The notes under the pieces are model-generated. The model was not told the origin of the DNA, searched no databases, and was given only the letters and a program-made list of their open reading frames with translations. Below are positions 8,940 through 18,574 of a DNA stretch of 64,000 nucleotides, one piece after another (the stretch's first letter is position 1; each line of letters opens with the position of its first letter). The translations under genes were made by a program, and so were the position numbers. This DNA comes from Williamsia sp. 1135 (GTDB taxonomy: Bacteria > Actinomycetota > Actinomycetes > Mycobacteriales > Mycobacteriaceae), in NCBI RefSeq assembly GCF_002095395.1, contig NZ_MJEI01000096.1:93785-157784 (forward strand), written 5' to 3'.

Positions 8940-11717
8940 GTGCCTGACGCTGCCGATGGGGGAGCCGATCTCCGATCGGGGGGTCGGGCAGCCGATCTCC
9001 GATCGGGTGCGGATCCGTTCGGGATCAACGAGATCCGGGATTCGACCCTGCAATCCTGGCTCACCTCGCCGACCCGGCTGCGTGAAGACGTCGCAGCTGA
9101 GTCCGACCTCGTCGGGGTCGGGTACCGCGATCGGCTCCTCACCGAATTGGTGGCGAATGCCGCCGATGCGGCGACGGCCGCGGGGGTCTCCGGTGTGGTG
9201 AAGGTCTGGCTCGACGGCGCAGACCTGCACGTCGCGAACACGGGAAGTCCGCTCGACGCAGGCGGGGCCGCCGCGCTGACCGCGTTGCGTTCGTCGAACA
9301 AGACCGGCTCCGGGTTGGTGGGGCGCTTCGGGGTAGGGTTCACCGCCGTCGCCGCAGTGACCCGTCACGTCCAGATCCGTTCGCGCAGTGGGTCGATCGA
9401 GTTCTCCGCCGAACGCACACGCACTGAATTGGCGGCGCATGGGATCGAGGCCGAGGAGGTCCCGACCCTGCGGCTCGCCTGGCCGGTCGATCTCGCGCCT
9501 GCGGCCGGTTTCGACACCGAGGTGGTACTGCGCCTGGAACCCCACGTCGACACCGCGGTGATGATGCGGGAGTTCGCCGCGGAGGCCGTCGAGCTGTTGC
9601 TGGAATTGCCTGCGGTCGAGACGATTTCGGTAGCCGATCACCTGTTCACCCGGGAGCGCGCCGATTCGGTGGTGTCGGTGGGGTCGCAGAGGTGGCTGGA
9701 ATATTCGGCTCCCCATGCCCGCTGGCTGTTGCCGATGACGGGCGACTGGCTGGTGACCCGGCAGCGTGACGTGCTCCGCGCCCCGACGAGGACGGACGTA
9801 GAACTCACGGTCCCGGCGATCTGTATCGCCGACGTGCGTCTGACCGCTGACCGTCGTGGCTTGCATCCCGATGCTGACATAGCCACCGCGGCAATCGGAT
9901 ACGCGGACTTTGCCGCATCCCTGCCCATCGACCAGCGGGCGATACTCGTTCCGGAACCGGGGTTCGCCGCGAGCCGTACCGATGAGCGTCTGCGCGGCGC
10001 TCTGATCGATGAGTTGTCCTCGCGTCCGTGGCTTCCGGGCGCCGGCGGCGACGACCTGATCCCGGAGCGCGCCGAGGTGCTCCTCGACCTGACATCCGGT
10101 TTGGCGGAACTCCTCGGCGAGATCATCACCACGCTGGTCCACCCCGACCTGTCCGACCGCAGTGCCGTCACCCGGCTGCGTTCGGTGGGCGTGACCGAGA
10201 TCGGTCTGGCAGATATAGCGTCGCGGCTCACCGGTATCGACCGCGAACCTCGTTGGTGGGGAAAGCTGTACACCGAGCTGTCGGTGGTCGCCCAGGGGCA
10301 GGTCGACGAACTCGGCGCCTTGCCGGTGCCGTTGACCGATGGCCGGACATTGCCCGGCGCGCGTGGCACGGTACTGCCTCCGCCGCAGTCCGACGACCCG
10401 GACACCGATGTCGTCGCGCCGTCGTGGCTGCCCACCGTGCATCCGCAGGCGGCCCATGAGCTGCTCGGACGCCTGGGTGCCCGGCAACTGTCGGTGTCGG
10501 AGATGCTGTCTGATCCGGCGCTGCGCGGCGAGATCGAGTCCGACCCGGAGGGTGATGACCTGGCCCGTAGCGTGCTGGGTCTGCTGCGCACCGCACCGGA
10601 CGCGTCGGTACCGGCCTGGCTCGGACAGCTGCTGTTGCCGACCACGGACGGCGACGAGCGTCCGGCGGACGAGCTGCTGCTGCCGAACAGCCCGCTGGCG
10701 TCGGTCCTGATCGACGATTCGCCGTTCGGCGTCGTCGACCCGGACTGGGTCGAAACGTATGGTGCAGAGGCCTTTCGCGCGCTCGGGGTGGGATGGGGGT
10801 TCACCGTCACCCATGAGGATTACCCGACCGGCCCCGACCACGATCTTGCCGACGAAGCACGGTGGTGGGACACGATCGGCGATCCGCCGCAGACGTTTTC
10901 GGCAGTTCGCGACCTCGACCTCGTCGACCAGGGCCGGTGGCCGCAGGCTCTGAGCCTGCTCGCGGAATCTCCGGACTGTGCAGCGTTGCTGACCGATCGC
11001 CGCGGTTACACGGCCTGGTGGCTTCGCCACTACGCGGAGATCGACGACGCGCCACTGGGGCACTGGCGGGCTCCGAGCGACGACACCATGGCGGGGCTGT
11101 TGGATCCGTTGGATCATCCGCACGCGGATGAGCTGTCCGGGGCTCTGGGCGCGGCCGACGTCGAGGACACCGATCAGGCGTTGATGCTCTTGACCCACCT
11201 GGCCGATGCCGACCGGTCGATCAGCCCGTCGGTGGCTGCCATCGCCCACACCACACTCGCGGTGGCGCTCCGGGACGGGCGAATCGACCTCGGACGGATC
11301 GACCCCCCGAGCGGGCTGCGCACCCTCGCCGGATCTGTCGCAGACGACGCGGTGGTGTTGGACGTGCCCTGGCTCGCCGCGGCACTCGACCCCGCCGTCG
11401 TGGTCGCGTTGGCACCACCGGGGTTTTCCCTGGCGACGCAACTGGCCGACCTGTTGGACATCCCGACGGCCACCGAGCAGTACTCCGGTGGTCCCACGGA
11501 GCCGGGGGAGGCCACGACCTGGCAGGCGCACCCGCAGGCACTGAGGTCGGCCCTGATCCAGGACAGAGCACTACCCACCGGTCCCATCCGCGTCCACGAG
11601 TCGCTGACGATCGAACTGCGCCGCGGCGACGAGCGCAGCGAGCACCGGGTTCCCTGGTGGCGTGACGAGCACGGGATGGTCCACGTGGATGCGGGGTTCG
11701 ATGTCCTCGGTGGCTGA
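8940..11717 (+). CDS. Sacsin-N/Hsp90-like GHKL ATPase-domain protein
   Basis: 925 residues. An N-terminal GHKL ATP-binding domain (about 30-240) is visible: N-box RDRLLTELVANAADAA (Glu/Asn near residues 69-73), the adenine-binding region HVANTGSPLDAGG, and the lid GLVGRFGVGFTAV (127-138). This resembles the sacsin/Hsp90 N-domain. The remaining 650 residues are acidic and Leu-rich with no recognised catalytic domain. No signal or membrane segment, so it is cytosolic. The gene lies five bases after DUF3027 and overlaps the PAP2 gene, suggesting one operon. A chaperone-like role is inferred from the fold only. The first 27 residues contain a duplicated ADLRSG unit. Confidence 0.82.
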   Translation: MPDAADGGADLRSGGRAADLRSGADPFGINEIRDSTLQSWLTSPTRLREDVAAESDLVGVGYRDRLLTELVANAADAATAAGVSGVVKVWLDGADLHVANTGSPLDAGGAAALTALRSSNKTGSGLVGRFGVGFTAVAAVTRHVQIRSRSGSIEFSAERTRTELAAHGIEAEEVPTLRLAWPVDLAPAAGFDTEVVLRLEPHVDTAVMMREFAAEAVELLLELPAVETISVADHLFTRERADSVVSVGSQRWLEYSAPHARWLLPMTGDWLVTRQRDVLRAPTRTDVELTVPAICIADVRLTADRRGLHPDADIATAAIGYADFAASLPIDQRAILVPEPGFAASRTDERLRGALIDELSSRPWLPGAGGDDLIPERAEVLLDLTSGLAELLGEIITTLVHPDLSDRSAVTRLRSVGVTEIGLADIASRLTGIDREPRWWGKLYTELSVVAQGQVDELGALPVPLTDGRTLPGARGTVLPPPQSDDPDTDVVAPSWLPTVHPQAAHELLGRLGARQLSVSEMLSDPALRGEIESDPEGDDLARSVLGLLRTAPDASVPAWLGQLLLPTTDGDERPADELLLPNSPLASVLIDDSPFGVVDPDWVETYGAEAFRALGVGWGFTVTHEDYPTGPDHDLADEARWWDTIGDPPQTFSAVRDLDLVDQGRWPQALSLLAESPDCAALLTDRRGYTAWWLRHYAEIDDAPLGHWRAPSDDTMAGLLDPLDHPHADELSGALGAADVEDTDQALMLLTHLADADRSISPSVAAIAHTTLAVALRDGRIDLGRIDPPSGLRTLAGSVADDAVVLDVPWLAAALDPAVVVALAPPGFSLATQLADLLDIPTATEQYSGGPTEPGEATTWQAHPQALRSALIQDRALPTGPIRVHESLTIELRRGDERSEHRVPWWRDEHGMVHVDAGFDVLGG
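8964..9007 (+). repeat. 17-bp direct repeat inside GHKL ATPase gene
   Basis: GCCGATCTCCGATCGGG occurs at 8964-8980 and 8991-9007, a 27-nt period that keeps the reading frame. It encodes ADLRSG twice just before the conserved domain, so it is probably a recent small duplication in a free N-terminal tail. Confidence 0.8.
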
Positions 11718-12366
11718 GGTCGTCGAGACCGACACGGTGTTCGGGCCCGATCAAGCGGTCCTGGATTGGCTGGTCGATCACCGGACCGGCTTCTGGGATT
11801 CGGCGATGAAAGCGGTCACGGTCCTGGGGAACACCGGGGTGCTCACGATGATCGCCGCCCTCGTGGCCGTGGTTCTCGCGAGCAAAAGGCAGTGGAGGCC
11901 GGCGATACTGGTCTCGGTCGGCTCGCTGGTGGGGTCGCTCGTCATGTTCGGGCTCAAACAGCTCATCGCACGGCCGAGGCCACCGATCCCGGAGCGGATG
12001 GTCGAGCTGTCGAGCTACTCGTTCCCGTCAGGGCACGCGATGACGTCCACCGTTGTCTATGGGTCCATCGCGGTCTCGGCCTACTGGTGCAGCGATTGGG
12101 TTCGCGCGCACCGTTGGGTATTGGTGGCTGCGCCGGTGCTGGCCATCGCCATCGGGATTTCCCGGGTCTACCTGGGTGCACACTGGATGACCGACGTGCT
12201 GGCGGGTTGGGCCTTCGGATCGATCTATCTCGCGTTGGCGGCGTTCCTGGTGCTCAGGACAGACCCTGCTGGGCCGCCCGGCTCCCGCGGCGGACCGCCC
12301 ACTTCTGCAGGGACACCACGAAACAGCCGAACAAACCAACTCCGAGGCCGACCAGACAAATCGTGA
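11701..12366 (+). CDS. PAP2-family membrane phosphatase
   Basis: 221 residues with about six membrane helices and the three PAP2 signature blocks: KQLIARPRPP (C1), YSFPSGHAM (C2, catalytic His) and SRVYLGAHWMTDVLAGW (C3, nucleophile His and Asp). The family dephosphorylates lipid phosphates such as phosphatidic acid or undecaprenyl diphosphate at the membrane. ATG 11701 lies inside the end of the GHKL ATPase gene (17-bp overlap). The hydrophilic C-terminal tail (about 40 residues, Pro/Arg-rich) is encoded where the gene overlaps the convergent DUF2530 gene by 113 bp. Confidence 0.88.
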   Translation: MSSVAEVVETDTVFGPDQAVLDWLVDHRTGFWDSAMKAVTVLGNTGVLTMIAALVAVVLASKRQWRPAILVSVGSLVGSLVMFGLKQLIARPRPPIPERMVELSSYSFPSGHAMTSTVVYGSIAVSAYWCSDWVRAHRWVLVAAPVLAIAIGISRVYLGAHWMTDVLAGWAFGSIYLALAAFLVLRTDPAGPPGSRGGPPTSAGTPRNSRTNQLRGRPDKS

Positions 12367-12496
12367 GCGTGTTGTCGGTCCCGAGGCCCCAGCCTGCGAC
12401 GACAACAGTGGCGATCAACCACCCGAGCATGCCGACGATGATGACCGGCGCGGGGGCGGTCAGCTTGTGTGGCAATTCGGGGATGTGGCCAGCCAT
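12254..12496 (-). CDS. DUF2530 family small membrane protein
   Basis: 80 residues with two membrane helices (about 17-35 and 45-66) and the C-terminal RRGSRAAQQGL signature I associate with DUF2530 (recalled Rv0879c). ATG 12496 is chosen over the ATG at 12502 because TAGTCT (12509-12504) lies exactly seven bases upstream, as for other leaderless genes here. Its 3' third is antisense to the end of the PAP2 gene. Function unknown. It is divergent from the MarR gene, as in mycobacteria. Confidence 0.8.
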   Translation of the reverse strand: MAGHIPELPHKLTAPAPVIIVGMLGWLIATVVVAGWGLGTDNTLTICLVGLGVGLFGCFVVSLQKWAVRRGSRAAQQGLS

Positions 12497-12718
12497 GACC
12501 ATCAGACTAATTCGAATTGCGCGGACAGTGCGTCCGGGCCTTGGAAGTACATCATTTCGGAAAAACTGCACATAGTTTTGCCTGCGAAGAATCCGGTGTG
12601 CGCAGGCACAGAGGTGATCGCCCGTGACACTAAGTTAACCGTAATTCACTGGTGGGTCGAACAAATGAACATCACCCGTTTGGCATGTATTTTCTGAAAG
12701 CTGACTTATCCTGGCTGC
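12497..12718. promoter_or_regulatory. Divergent promoter region DUF2530 / marR
   Basis: Back-to-back promoters: TAGTCT (12504-12509, minus strand) for DUF2530 and TATCCT (12707-12712) six bases before the MarR GTG. Two inverted repeats lie between: AAAACT-N6-AGTTTT (12562-12579) and GCCTGCG-N14-CGCAGGC (12580-12607). Either could be a MarR operator; neither has been tested. Confidence 0.5.
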
Positions 12719-13150
12719 GTGGACCAGAATGACGAAAAGCTCGCGAGTGACTTGGCGTTGGCCGTGGTCCGACTGACGAGGCATCTGCGAGGCCGCAGAA
12801 ATGCGTCGCCGGTGTCGCTCACGCAACTGTCGGCGTTGTCGACCCTGCGGAGAGAGGGGCCGATGACCCCGGGCGCGATCGCCGCCCGCGAGCGCGTGCA
12901 GCCCCCGTCGATGACCAGGGTGATCGCATCACTGGCGGACCTGGGGCTGGTGAAGCGTGATCCGCACCCCACCGATGGCAGGCAGGTGATCGTCACCCTG
13001 TCCCCGACGGGTGATGCCGTCGTGGTCGATGAGGCGAACGCTCGTGAAGAATGGCTGCGCGCCCAGCTCAAGCGCCTCGACGACGATCAGCTCGCCACCT
13101 TGCGCAACGCAGTCGGCATCATCGAATCCATCGTCGCCGAAAGCGACTGA
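12719..13150 (+). CDS. MarR family transcriptional regulator
   Basis: 143 residues, a complete MarR winged-helix protein: SPVSLTQLSALSTLRREGPMTPGAIAARERVQPPSMTRVIASL is the DNA-reading region, followed by the wing DPHPTDGRQVIVTLSPTG. It closely resembles recalled Rv0880 and sits in the same context, divergent from DUF2530. GTG 12719 follows TATCCT by six bases (leaderless). MarR proteins usually repress themselves and a neighbour in response to a phenolic or lipophilic ligand; the ligand is unknown. Confidence 0.92.
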   Translation: MDQNDEKLASDLALAVVRLTRHLRGRRNASPVSLTQLSALSTLRREGPMTPGAIAARERVQPPSMTRVIASLADLGLVKRDPHPTDGRQVIVTLSPTGDAVVVDEANAREEWLRAQLKRLDDDQLATLRNAVGIIESIVAESD

Positions 13151-13204
13151 TCACCCCGCGACCGGGCCGAACCGACCGTCGACCGTGCCGAAGCAGTCTG
13201 CGAC

Positions 13205-14431
13205 CTAGAAGAACGTTCCCGCGTGCGGCTTTTTGTCGGTGCTGAAGGCCTGATCGACCGCGTGCAGGGTGGGGGCATCGGCCGTCCAGAGACGCTCCGC
13301 GGCCGCGAAATCAACCGCCCGGTACCCGCCCAGGTACAGGCTGCCCAGCACCGAGATGTCCATTCGAACGGTCGGGTCGGCGTCGGTTGCGGTCACGGTG
13401 GCCTGGCTGTCGGTGATCGACACCGCGAACTTGCCGCCTGACTCGCGGTACGTGTCGGAGACCTCGAGGACGAACTCGGTGTCATGGCCGTATTCCCGGA
13501 GGGTCAGGGCCTTCTCGACGTCGAGGATCCGCAGCCACATGCTGTCGCGGATTGCGGTGACCGCCGGGGCCCGCAGGTCCGTCAGCTTCAACGGCAGCGG
13601 GTCGTCGACCGGCGTGGTGGCGGTGATGGCCGGGATCAGGTCGAGTCCGACAAGCACGCGCCACAGGTCTGTGTGCGCCTCATCGGTGACTGCGAAGATC
13701 TCGTAAACCTCTGCGATAGAGGTATTTTCGGTCTCATGGTGGATTCGGTAGCTCGCGTACCCGTCGGCGTGCAGCAGGTAGTGCAGACCGCTGCGACCGT
13801 TCCGCAGCATCGGCCGGTCGGCGAAGATCATGTTCCACCACACCGGAGCTCGCATGATGGCTCCGGGTCTGGTCGAGACCCACCGGTTGTGGAGCTCGGG
13901 TACGCGGTCGCGAATCTGATCGGGCTCGCCGAACCGCACGCGGGAATCGGCAGGCGCCGGCGCGCGGAACTCGGCCCGGCGCAGATCAACTCGCCAGGAA
14001 TGCTCGAATGAGGCAGGGCCGTAACCGAAGCGTTCGTAGATGGTGCCCTCGGATGCGGTGAGGATGGAGAAGACGGACTCCTCCTGCTCCCACTGCTCGA
14101 AGAGCTCGGTGATCATCATCCGCAGGATGCCGCGCCTGCGATGGGTCGACGCCACCGACACCCAGGACAGCCCGGGCAGACTCGCGCGGTACCCGCCCGG
14201 CACCGACATCACCATCCGGTAGAACATCGCGATGCCGACCAGAACCGGACGGTCGGGGTCGACGTTGTCGTGTACCACCACGACGTCGCCGTCGTCGACT
14301 TTGGAGCGGATGTCTGCCAGCGCCTCGTCGTCGAGGGGTTCGATGAAGGCGAACGCCCGGGCGTCGGCGGTCGCGATGTCTTGCCAGTCCGAATCGATTG
14401 CGCGACGAAGAGTCAGGTTCCCGTTGCTCAC
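13205..14431 (-). CDS. eis: Eis-like GNAT N-acetyltransferase
   Basis: 408 residues, the length of Eis proteins. The N-terminal GNAT domain has the acetyl-CoA loop VASTHRRRGILRMM (about 93-106) and IYERFGYGPA, holding the conserved Tyr region. A second GNAT-like domain and a C-terminal SCP2-like domain follow, and the chain ends in Phe-Phe, whose carboxylate acts as general base in Eis. In mycobacteria Eis acetylates aminoglycosides at several amines and also proteins. It starts at GTG 14431 and converges with the MarR gene. The natural substrate is not predictable. Confidence 0.87.
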   Translation of the reverse strand: MSNGNLTLRRAIDSDWQDIATADARAFAFIEPLDDEALADIRSKVDDGDVVVVHDNVDPDRPVLVGIAMFYRMVMSVPGGYRASLPGLSWVSVASTHRRRGILRMMITELFEQWEQEESVFSILTASEGTIYERFGYGPASFEHSWRVDLRRAEFRAPAPADSRVRFGEPDQIRDRVPELHNRWVSTRPGAIMRAPVWWNMIFADRPMLRNGRSGLHYLLHADGYASYRIHHETENTSIAEVYEIFAVTDEAHTDLWRVLVGLDLIPAITATTPVDDPLPLKLTDLRAPAVTAIRDSMWLRILDVEKALTLREYGHDTEFVLEVSDTYRESGGKFAVSITDSQATVTATDADPTVRMDISVLGSLYLGGYRAVDFAAAERLWTADAPTLHAVDQAFSTDKKPHAGTFF

Positions 14432-14472
14432 CCATCCAACTTGTCACACCCGACGTCGGGCAGACTAGCCGG

Positions 14473-15336
14473 ATGCCCGGATCGCAACCTTCCCGCGCCG
14501 ACGCCCCACCCGATCTCGCGGTGACCGTGGTCGATATCGACGACCCGGCGGACCCGCGGGTCGACGACTTCCGGGATCTGAACTCCGTCGATCGGCGCCC
14601 TGATCTGCCGATCCTGCCCGGCGGTAGCCCCGGGAAGGGGCTGGTGATCGCCGAGGGAGTGCTGGTGGCCGAGCGGATGGTCGCCTCGCGCTTCGCGACA
14701 CACGCTTTCCTCGGGGTCGACAAGAGGCTGCGCGAACTCGGCCCCACCGACCCGACCTTGGCCGGTGTCCCGTTCTATCGCGCGAGCGCCGCGGTGATGG
14801 CCGACATCGTCGGGTTCCATCTCAACCGCGGGGTCCTGGCGGTGGCCCGTCGGCCGGTCCCTCTCGAGGTGCCGGACGTGATCGCGACGGCGCGCACGAT
14901 CGCCGTGCTCGAAGGCGTCAACGACCACGAGAACATCGGCAGCATCTTCCGCAACGCTGCCGGCCTCGGTGTCGATGCGGTGATCTTCGGCGGCGCATGT
15001 GCCGATCCGCTGTATCGCCGCTCGGTGCGGGTGTCGATGGGGCATGCGCTGCTCGTCCCGTTCGCGCACGCCGCGAACTGGCCATCAGACCTGGACATCC
15101 TGCGCGACAACAACTTCCGCATCATCTCGATGACACCGGATGCCGCCGCGATCCCTCTGTCCGACGCGGTGGACGCCGAGCGGGTGGCGTTCATGGTGGG
15201 CGCAGAAGGGCCGGGACTTTCCGAGACCGCAATGCGCGCAGGCGATGTGCGGGCAAGGATCCCGATGGCCCGCGGCACCGATTCGCTCAACGTCGCGACA
15301 GCGGCCGCGCTGGCCTTCTACGAACGAGCGCGTTAG
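14473..15336 (+). CDS. SpoU/TrmH family RNA 2'-O-methyltransferase
   Basis: 287 residues. It has the three SPOUT motifs: VLEGVNDHENIGSIFRNAAGLG (motif 1), FMVGAEGPGLS (motif 2) and IPMARGTDSLNVATAAALA (motif 3), forming the knotted SAM site. An N-terminal substrate-binding extension of about 120 residues is present, as in TsnR/RlmB types. It probably methylates a ribose in rRNA or tRNA; the exact site is unknown. Position downstream of the MarR gene matches recalled Rv0881. It ends overlapping the convergent DUF6928-like gene by four bases. Confidence 0.9.
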   Translation: MPGSQPSRADAPPDLAVTVVDIDDPADPRVDDFRDLNSVDRRPDLPILPGGSPGKGLVIAEGVLVAERMVASRFATHAFLGVDKRLRELGPTDPTLAGVPFYRASAAVMADIVGFHLNRGVLAVARRPVPLEVPDVIATARTIAVLEGVNDHENIGSIFRNAAGLGVDAVIFGGACADPLYRRSVRVSMGHALLVPFAHAANWPSDLDILRDNNFRIISMTPDAAAIPLSDAVDAERVAFMVGAEGPGLSETAMRAGDVRARIPMARGTDSLNVATAAALAFYERAR

Positions 15337-16112
15337 TTCTTGTGGCCGAAGCCGAACCAGCGAGCCACACGTCCGGGAGCGCTGGGCTCTGATTCCTGCG
15401 GCGTGCCGGTATTGCCGGTAGGTGCGGCGGGTGTCGAAAGCCCCAGTTCCACATCGGCTTCCGTCGGCTCGTAGCCCTTCGGGCGGATCGCGAAGCCCGA
15501 GACGGTGATGGTGGCCGGATCGGTGTCGGAGTCTTCGAGCGGCGTGGTGAAGCGAAATCCCAGCCACTCGCGGATTGCCTGTTCGGCGAACTCCTGGGGG
15601 TGGAAGGGGAGGGCCTGTGGATCGGGTTGTGCGCCATCGGCGTAGACCAGTGGATGTTCGCCCGACCAGAACGGACCCTCGAAAACGAAGGGCAGACCGT
15701 TGTTTTCGAGGATGTCGACGGGATTCGCAGAGAACGACCGGCGCAATTCACCGGCGTCCCAGCGGGCGAAAGCGCCCAGTGATGACTCGGGGTCCGTATG
15801 CAGCACTATCGTCGAATCCGACGGCAGTGCGGCGATCCAGGACTCCGGCAGGGTCGACGGTGTCGTCGAGGCGAGGACGGGGCTCGTCACCACCGTCAGT
15901 GCGCCGTAGGTTCCGATGAACAGCTGGTCGGTCTCGGGATTTGCGGCCTCTGCCAGCGTGGTTTCGCCGATCGGCACCGCAGTCAGATCTGGGAGCAGTG
16001 CGGCAGCGATCGCTCCGGCCGTTGCCGGGTCGTGGCGCAGGCCCTGCCTGATCTCCGCTGCCGGATCGCTGGAATTGACGAACCAGAGCATGGATGCTGC
16101 TTTCGCTGCCAA
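15333..16112 (-). CDS. DUF6928-like hypothetical protein
   Basis: 259 residues, cytosolic, no catalytic motif recognised. The N-terminus (TTG start) reads LAAKAASMLWFVNSSDPA, like DUF6928 proteins that open with GAKTSxLxY. A middle block WIAALPSDSTIVLHTDPESSLGAFARWDAGELRRSFS is the best conserved-looking part, and there is a disordered Pro/Thr-rich tail ending in FGFGHKN. GAAAGG lies about eight bases before the TTG. The family name is a moderate-confidence call; function unknown. Confidence 0.68.
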   Translation of the reverse strand: MAAKAASMLWFVNSSDPAAEIRQGLRHDPATAGAIAAALLPDLTAVPIGETTLAEAANPETDQLFIGTYGALTVVTSPVLASTTPSTLPESWIAALPSDSTIVLHTDPESSLGAFARWDAGELRRSFSANPVDILENNGLPFVFEGPFWSGEHPLVYADGAQPDPQALPFHPQEFAEQAIREWLGFRFTTPLEDSDTDPATITVSGFAIRPKGYEPTEADVELGLSTPAAPTGNTGTPQESEPSAPGRVARWFGFGHKN

Positions 16113-16167
16113 TGCAAGCCTTTCGTGTGGTCCGACCGATTTTGCGTACCGATCAACTTAACCTGTG

Positions 16168-17193
16168 TCAGGTGTTCCCACTGCTGCGGACCCCGAGAAG
16201 TACGTCCTCCCAGGCCGGGACGGACGGTTTCCGGTTGCCGCGACCGCGTTTGCGGGACGGGGGTGACTTCTCGTCGTGGACCGACGCGTCGCCGGTGTCG
16301 TCTGCGGGCGCAGACTCCTCTGCGGACTCGACGTCCACCTCCACCTCGACCTCGGGCTCGGGTGGTGCCGGGCGCGGAGCCGGCCTGGGCGCATTCCGGC
16401 GGGCCTGGGCATCGGTCACCGTATCGGCGTCGACGGTCACGGCCTCGGTGCCGTCGGATTTCACCGTCAGCCGCGCCGAGCGTGAGACGGGGGAGATCGG
16501 TGCCACCTGGGAGGCCTGCGGAGGGGTGTAGTCGAACGCCAGCTCCGGATGGTCGGAGTCGTCGTCCTCGACCGGCAGCGGTGCGACCGGCTGGACACTC
16601 CGCAGTGGCCTGCTGATGTCCGGATCGATGAGCTCATCGGCGACCTCGTCGATCGCCTCGACGGTGCCCGAGTTGGAACCCGGCACATATCGCCAGTGGG
16701 CCCGGTTCACCGACCGCCCGACGCGCCAGCTGACCTGGACCACCCATCGGTTGTCCTCGGCCTTCCAGGCGTCCCAGTCGGTGTCGTCGGGGTTGTGTCC
16801 TCGCGCCCCGAGTGCTGCCGAAACGACCTCGGACAGCGTCGAGAGCGCAGGACCGTCGTAGCGCAGGGGATGGGCGGCGGCGGCGAGCTCGGCGGCGCGG
16901 GCGCGTTCGAGCAGCACGGGGTGGGCGAATCGTTCGATCCGATCCATACCGACGCCGGCAGCCGCAGCGACCTGGGCTACGGAGGCGCCCGCCCGGATTC
17001 GTGACTGGATCTCGCGGGGACGCAACGTGCTTTCCATCTCGATCTCTATCTGACCCATGCGTGTCAGGTCGCCGCGCGCAGCGGCTCGCAATGTGTCGTC
17101 AGCAGGGATACGGAACTTCTCGCCCGACTCGGTGTCCTGACAGATCACCTTTTTGCCGTCCGGCTCCAGGCCGATGACTCGAAGCTCACGCAT
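16168..17193 (-). CDS. sepH: Septation protein SepH (DUF3071)
   Basis: 341 residues. The N-terminal DUF3071 domain starts MRELRVIGLEPDGKKVIC and includes a helix-turn-helix-like segment (ASVAQVAAAAGVGMDRIERFAHPVLLERARAAELA), followed by a disordered acidic/Pro-rich C-terminus ending in SRKRGRGNRKPSVPAWEDVL. SepH stimulates FtsZ assembly and placement in Streptomyces and Mycobacterium. ATG 17193 has a textbook GGAGG seven bases upstream, which decides the start over the in-frame codon at 17208. An 8-bp inverted repeat lies 50-70 bp upstream. Context (next to serC) matches recalled Rv0883c. Confidence 0.92.
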   Translation of the reverse strand: MRELRVIGLEPDGKKVICQDTESGEKFRIPADDTLRAAARGDLTRMGQIEIEMESTLRPREIQSRIRAGASVAQVAAAAGVGMDRIERFAHPVLLERARAAELAAAAHPLRYDGPALSTLSEVVSAALGARGHNPDDTDWDAWKAEDNRWVVQVSWRVGRSVNRAHWRYVPGSNSGTVEAIDEVADELIDPDISRPLRSVQPVAPLPVEDDDSDHPELAFDYTPPQASQVAPISPVSRSARLTVKSDGTEAVTVDADTVTDAQARRNAPRPAPRPAPPEPEVEVEVDVESAEESAPADDTGDASVHDEKSPPSRKRGRGNRKPSVPAWEDVLLGVRSSGNT

Positions 17194-17240
17194 CTGCTCC
17201 TCCTTCACGTCTCGGAGCCAGCCTCTACATTTGCGTCGGT

Positions 17241-17265
17241 CTGCATTAGCGTCAGCGTAATGCAG
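17241..17265. promoter_or_regulatory. Inverted repeat upstream of sepH
   Basis: CTGCATTA-N9-TAATGCAG, a perfect 8-bp dyad with centres one and a half turns apart, in the 146-bp gap between serC and sepH. Shape and place suit a dimeric repressor or activator. No regulator is recognised for it. Confidence 0.5.
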
Positions 17266-17339
17266 TGTAGTGAAATCGCCTGCCGTGACACGCGGAAAAA
17301 TGCCAGCTCAGCGGGGGTCTTCTGCAGCCCGACCGGCGA

Positions 17340-18482
<1,143 letters not shown>

Positions 18483-18501
18483 CTAGAGACCGCCCCCAGA
18501 C

Positions 18502-18568
18502 CCCGATGATGGTGGGTTTTGGTGAGCGCGACGTGGGGATTTGCTCGCCAGAACCCACCAAGATCGGG
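18502..18568. repeat. Palindromic repeat, copy 2 (terminator-like)
   Basis: Two 26-nt arms pair with about four mismatches. The left arm begins CCCGATGATGGTGGGTT; the right arm read in complement begins CCCGATCTTGGTGGGTT. It lies between citA and serC, both on the minus strand, so it would separate their transcripts. It is the same family as the copies at 5.6 and 54.5 kb. Confidence 0.75.
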
Positions 18569-18574
18569 TTCGGG

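Noticed and set aside
8886..11531. 881-codon minus-strand open frame
   Set aside because: Antisense to the GHKL ATPase gene; Arg/Gly/Gln-rich with no family features. Long antisense frames are expected at this GC content.
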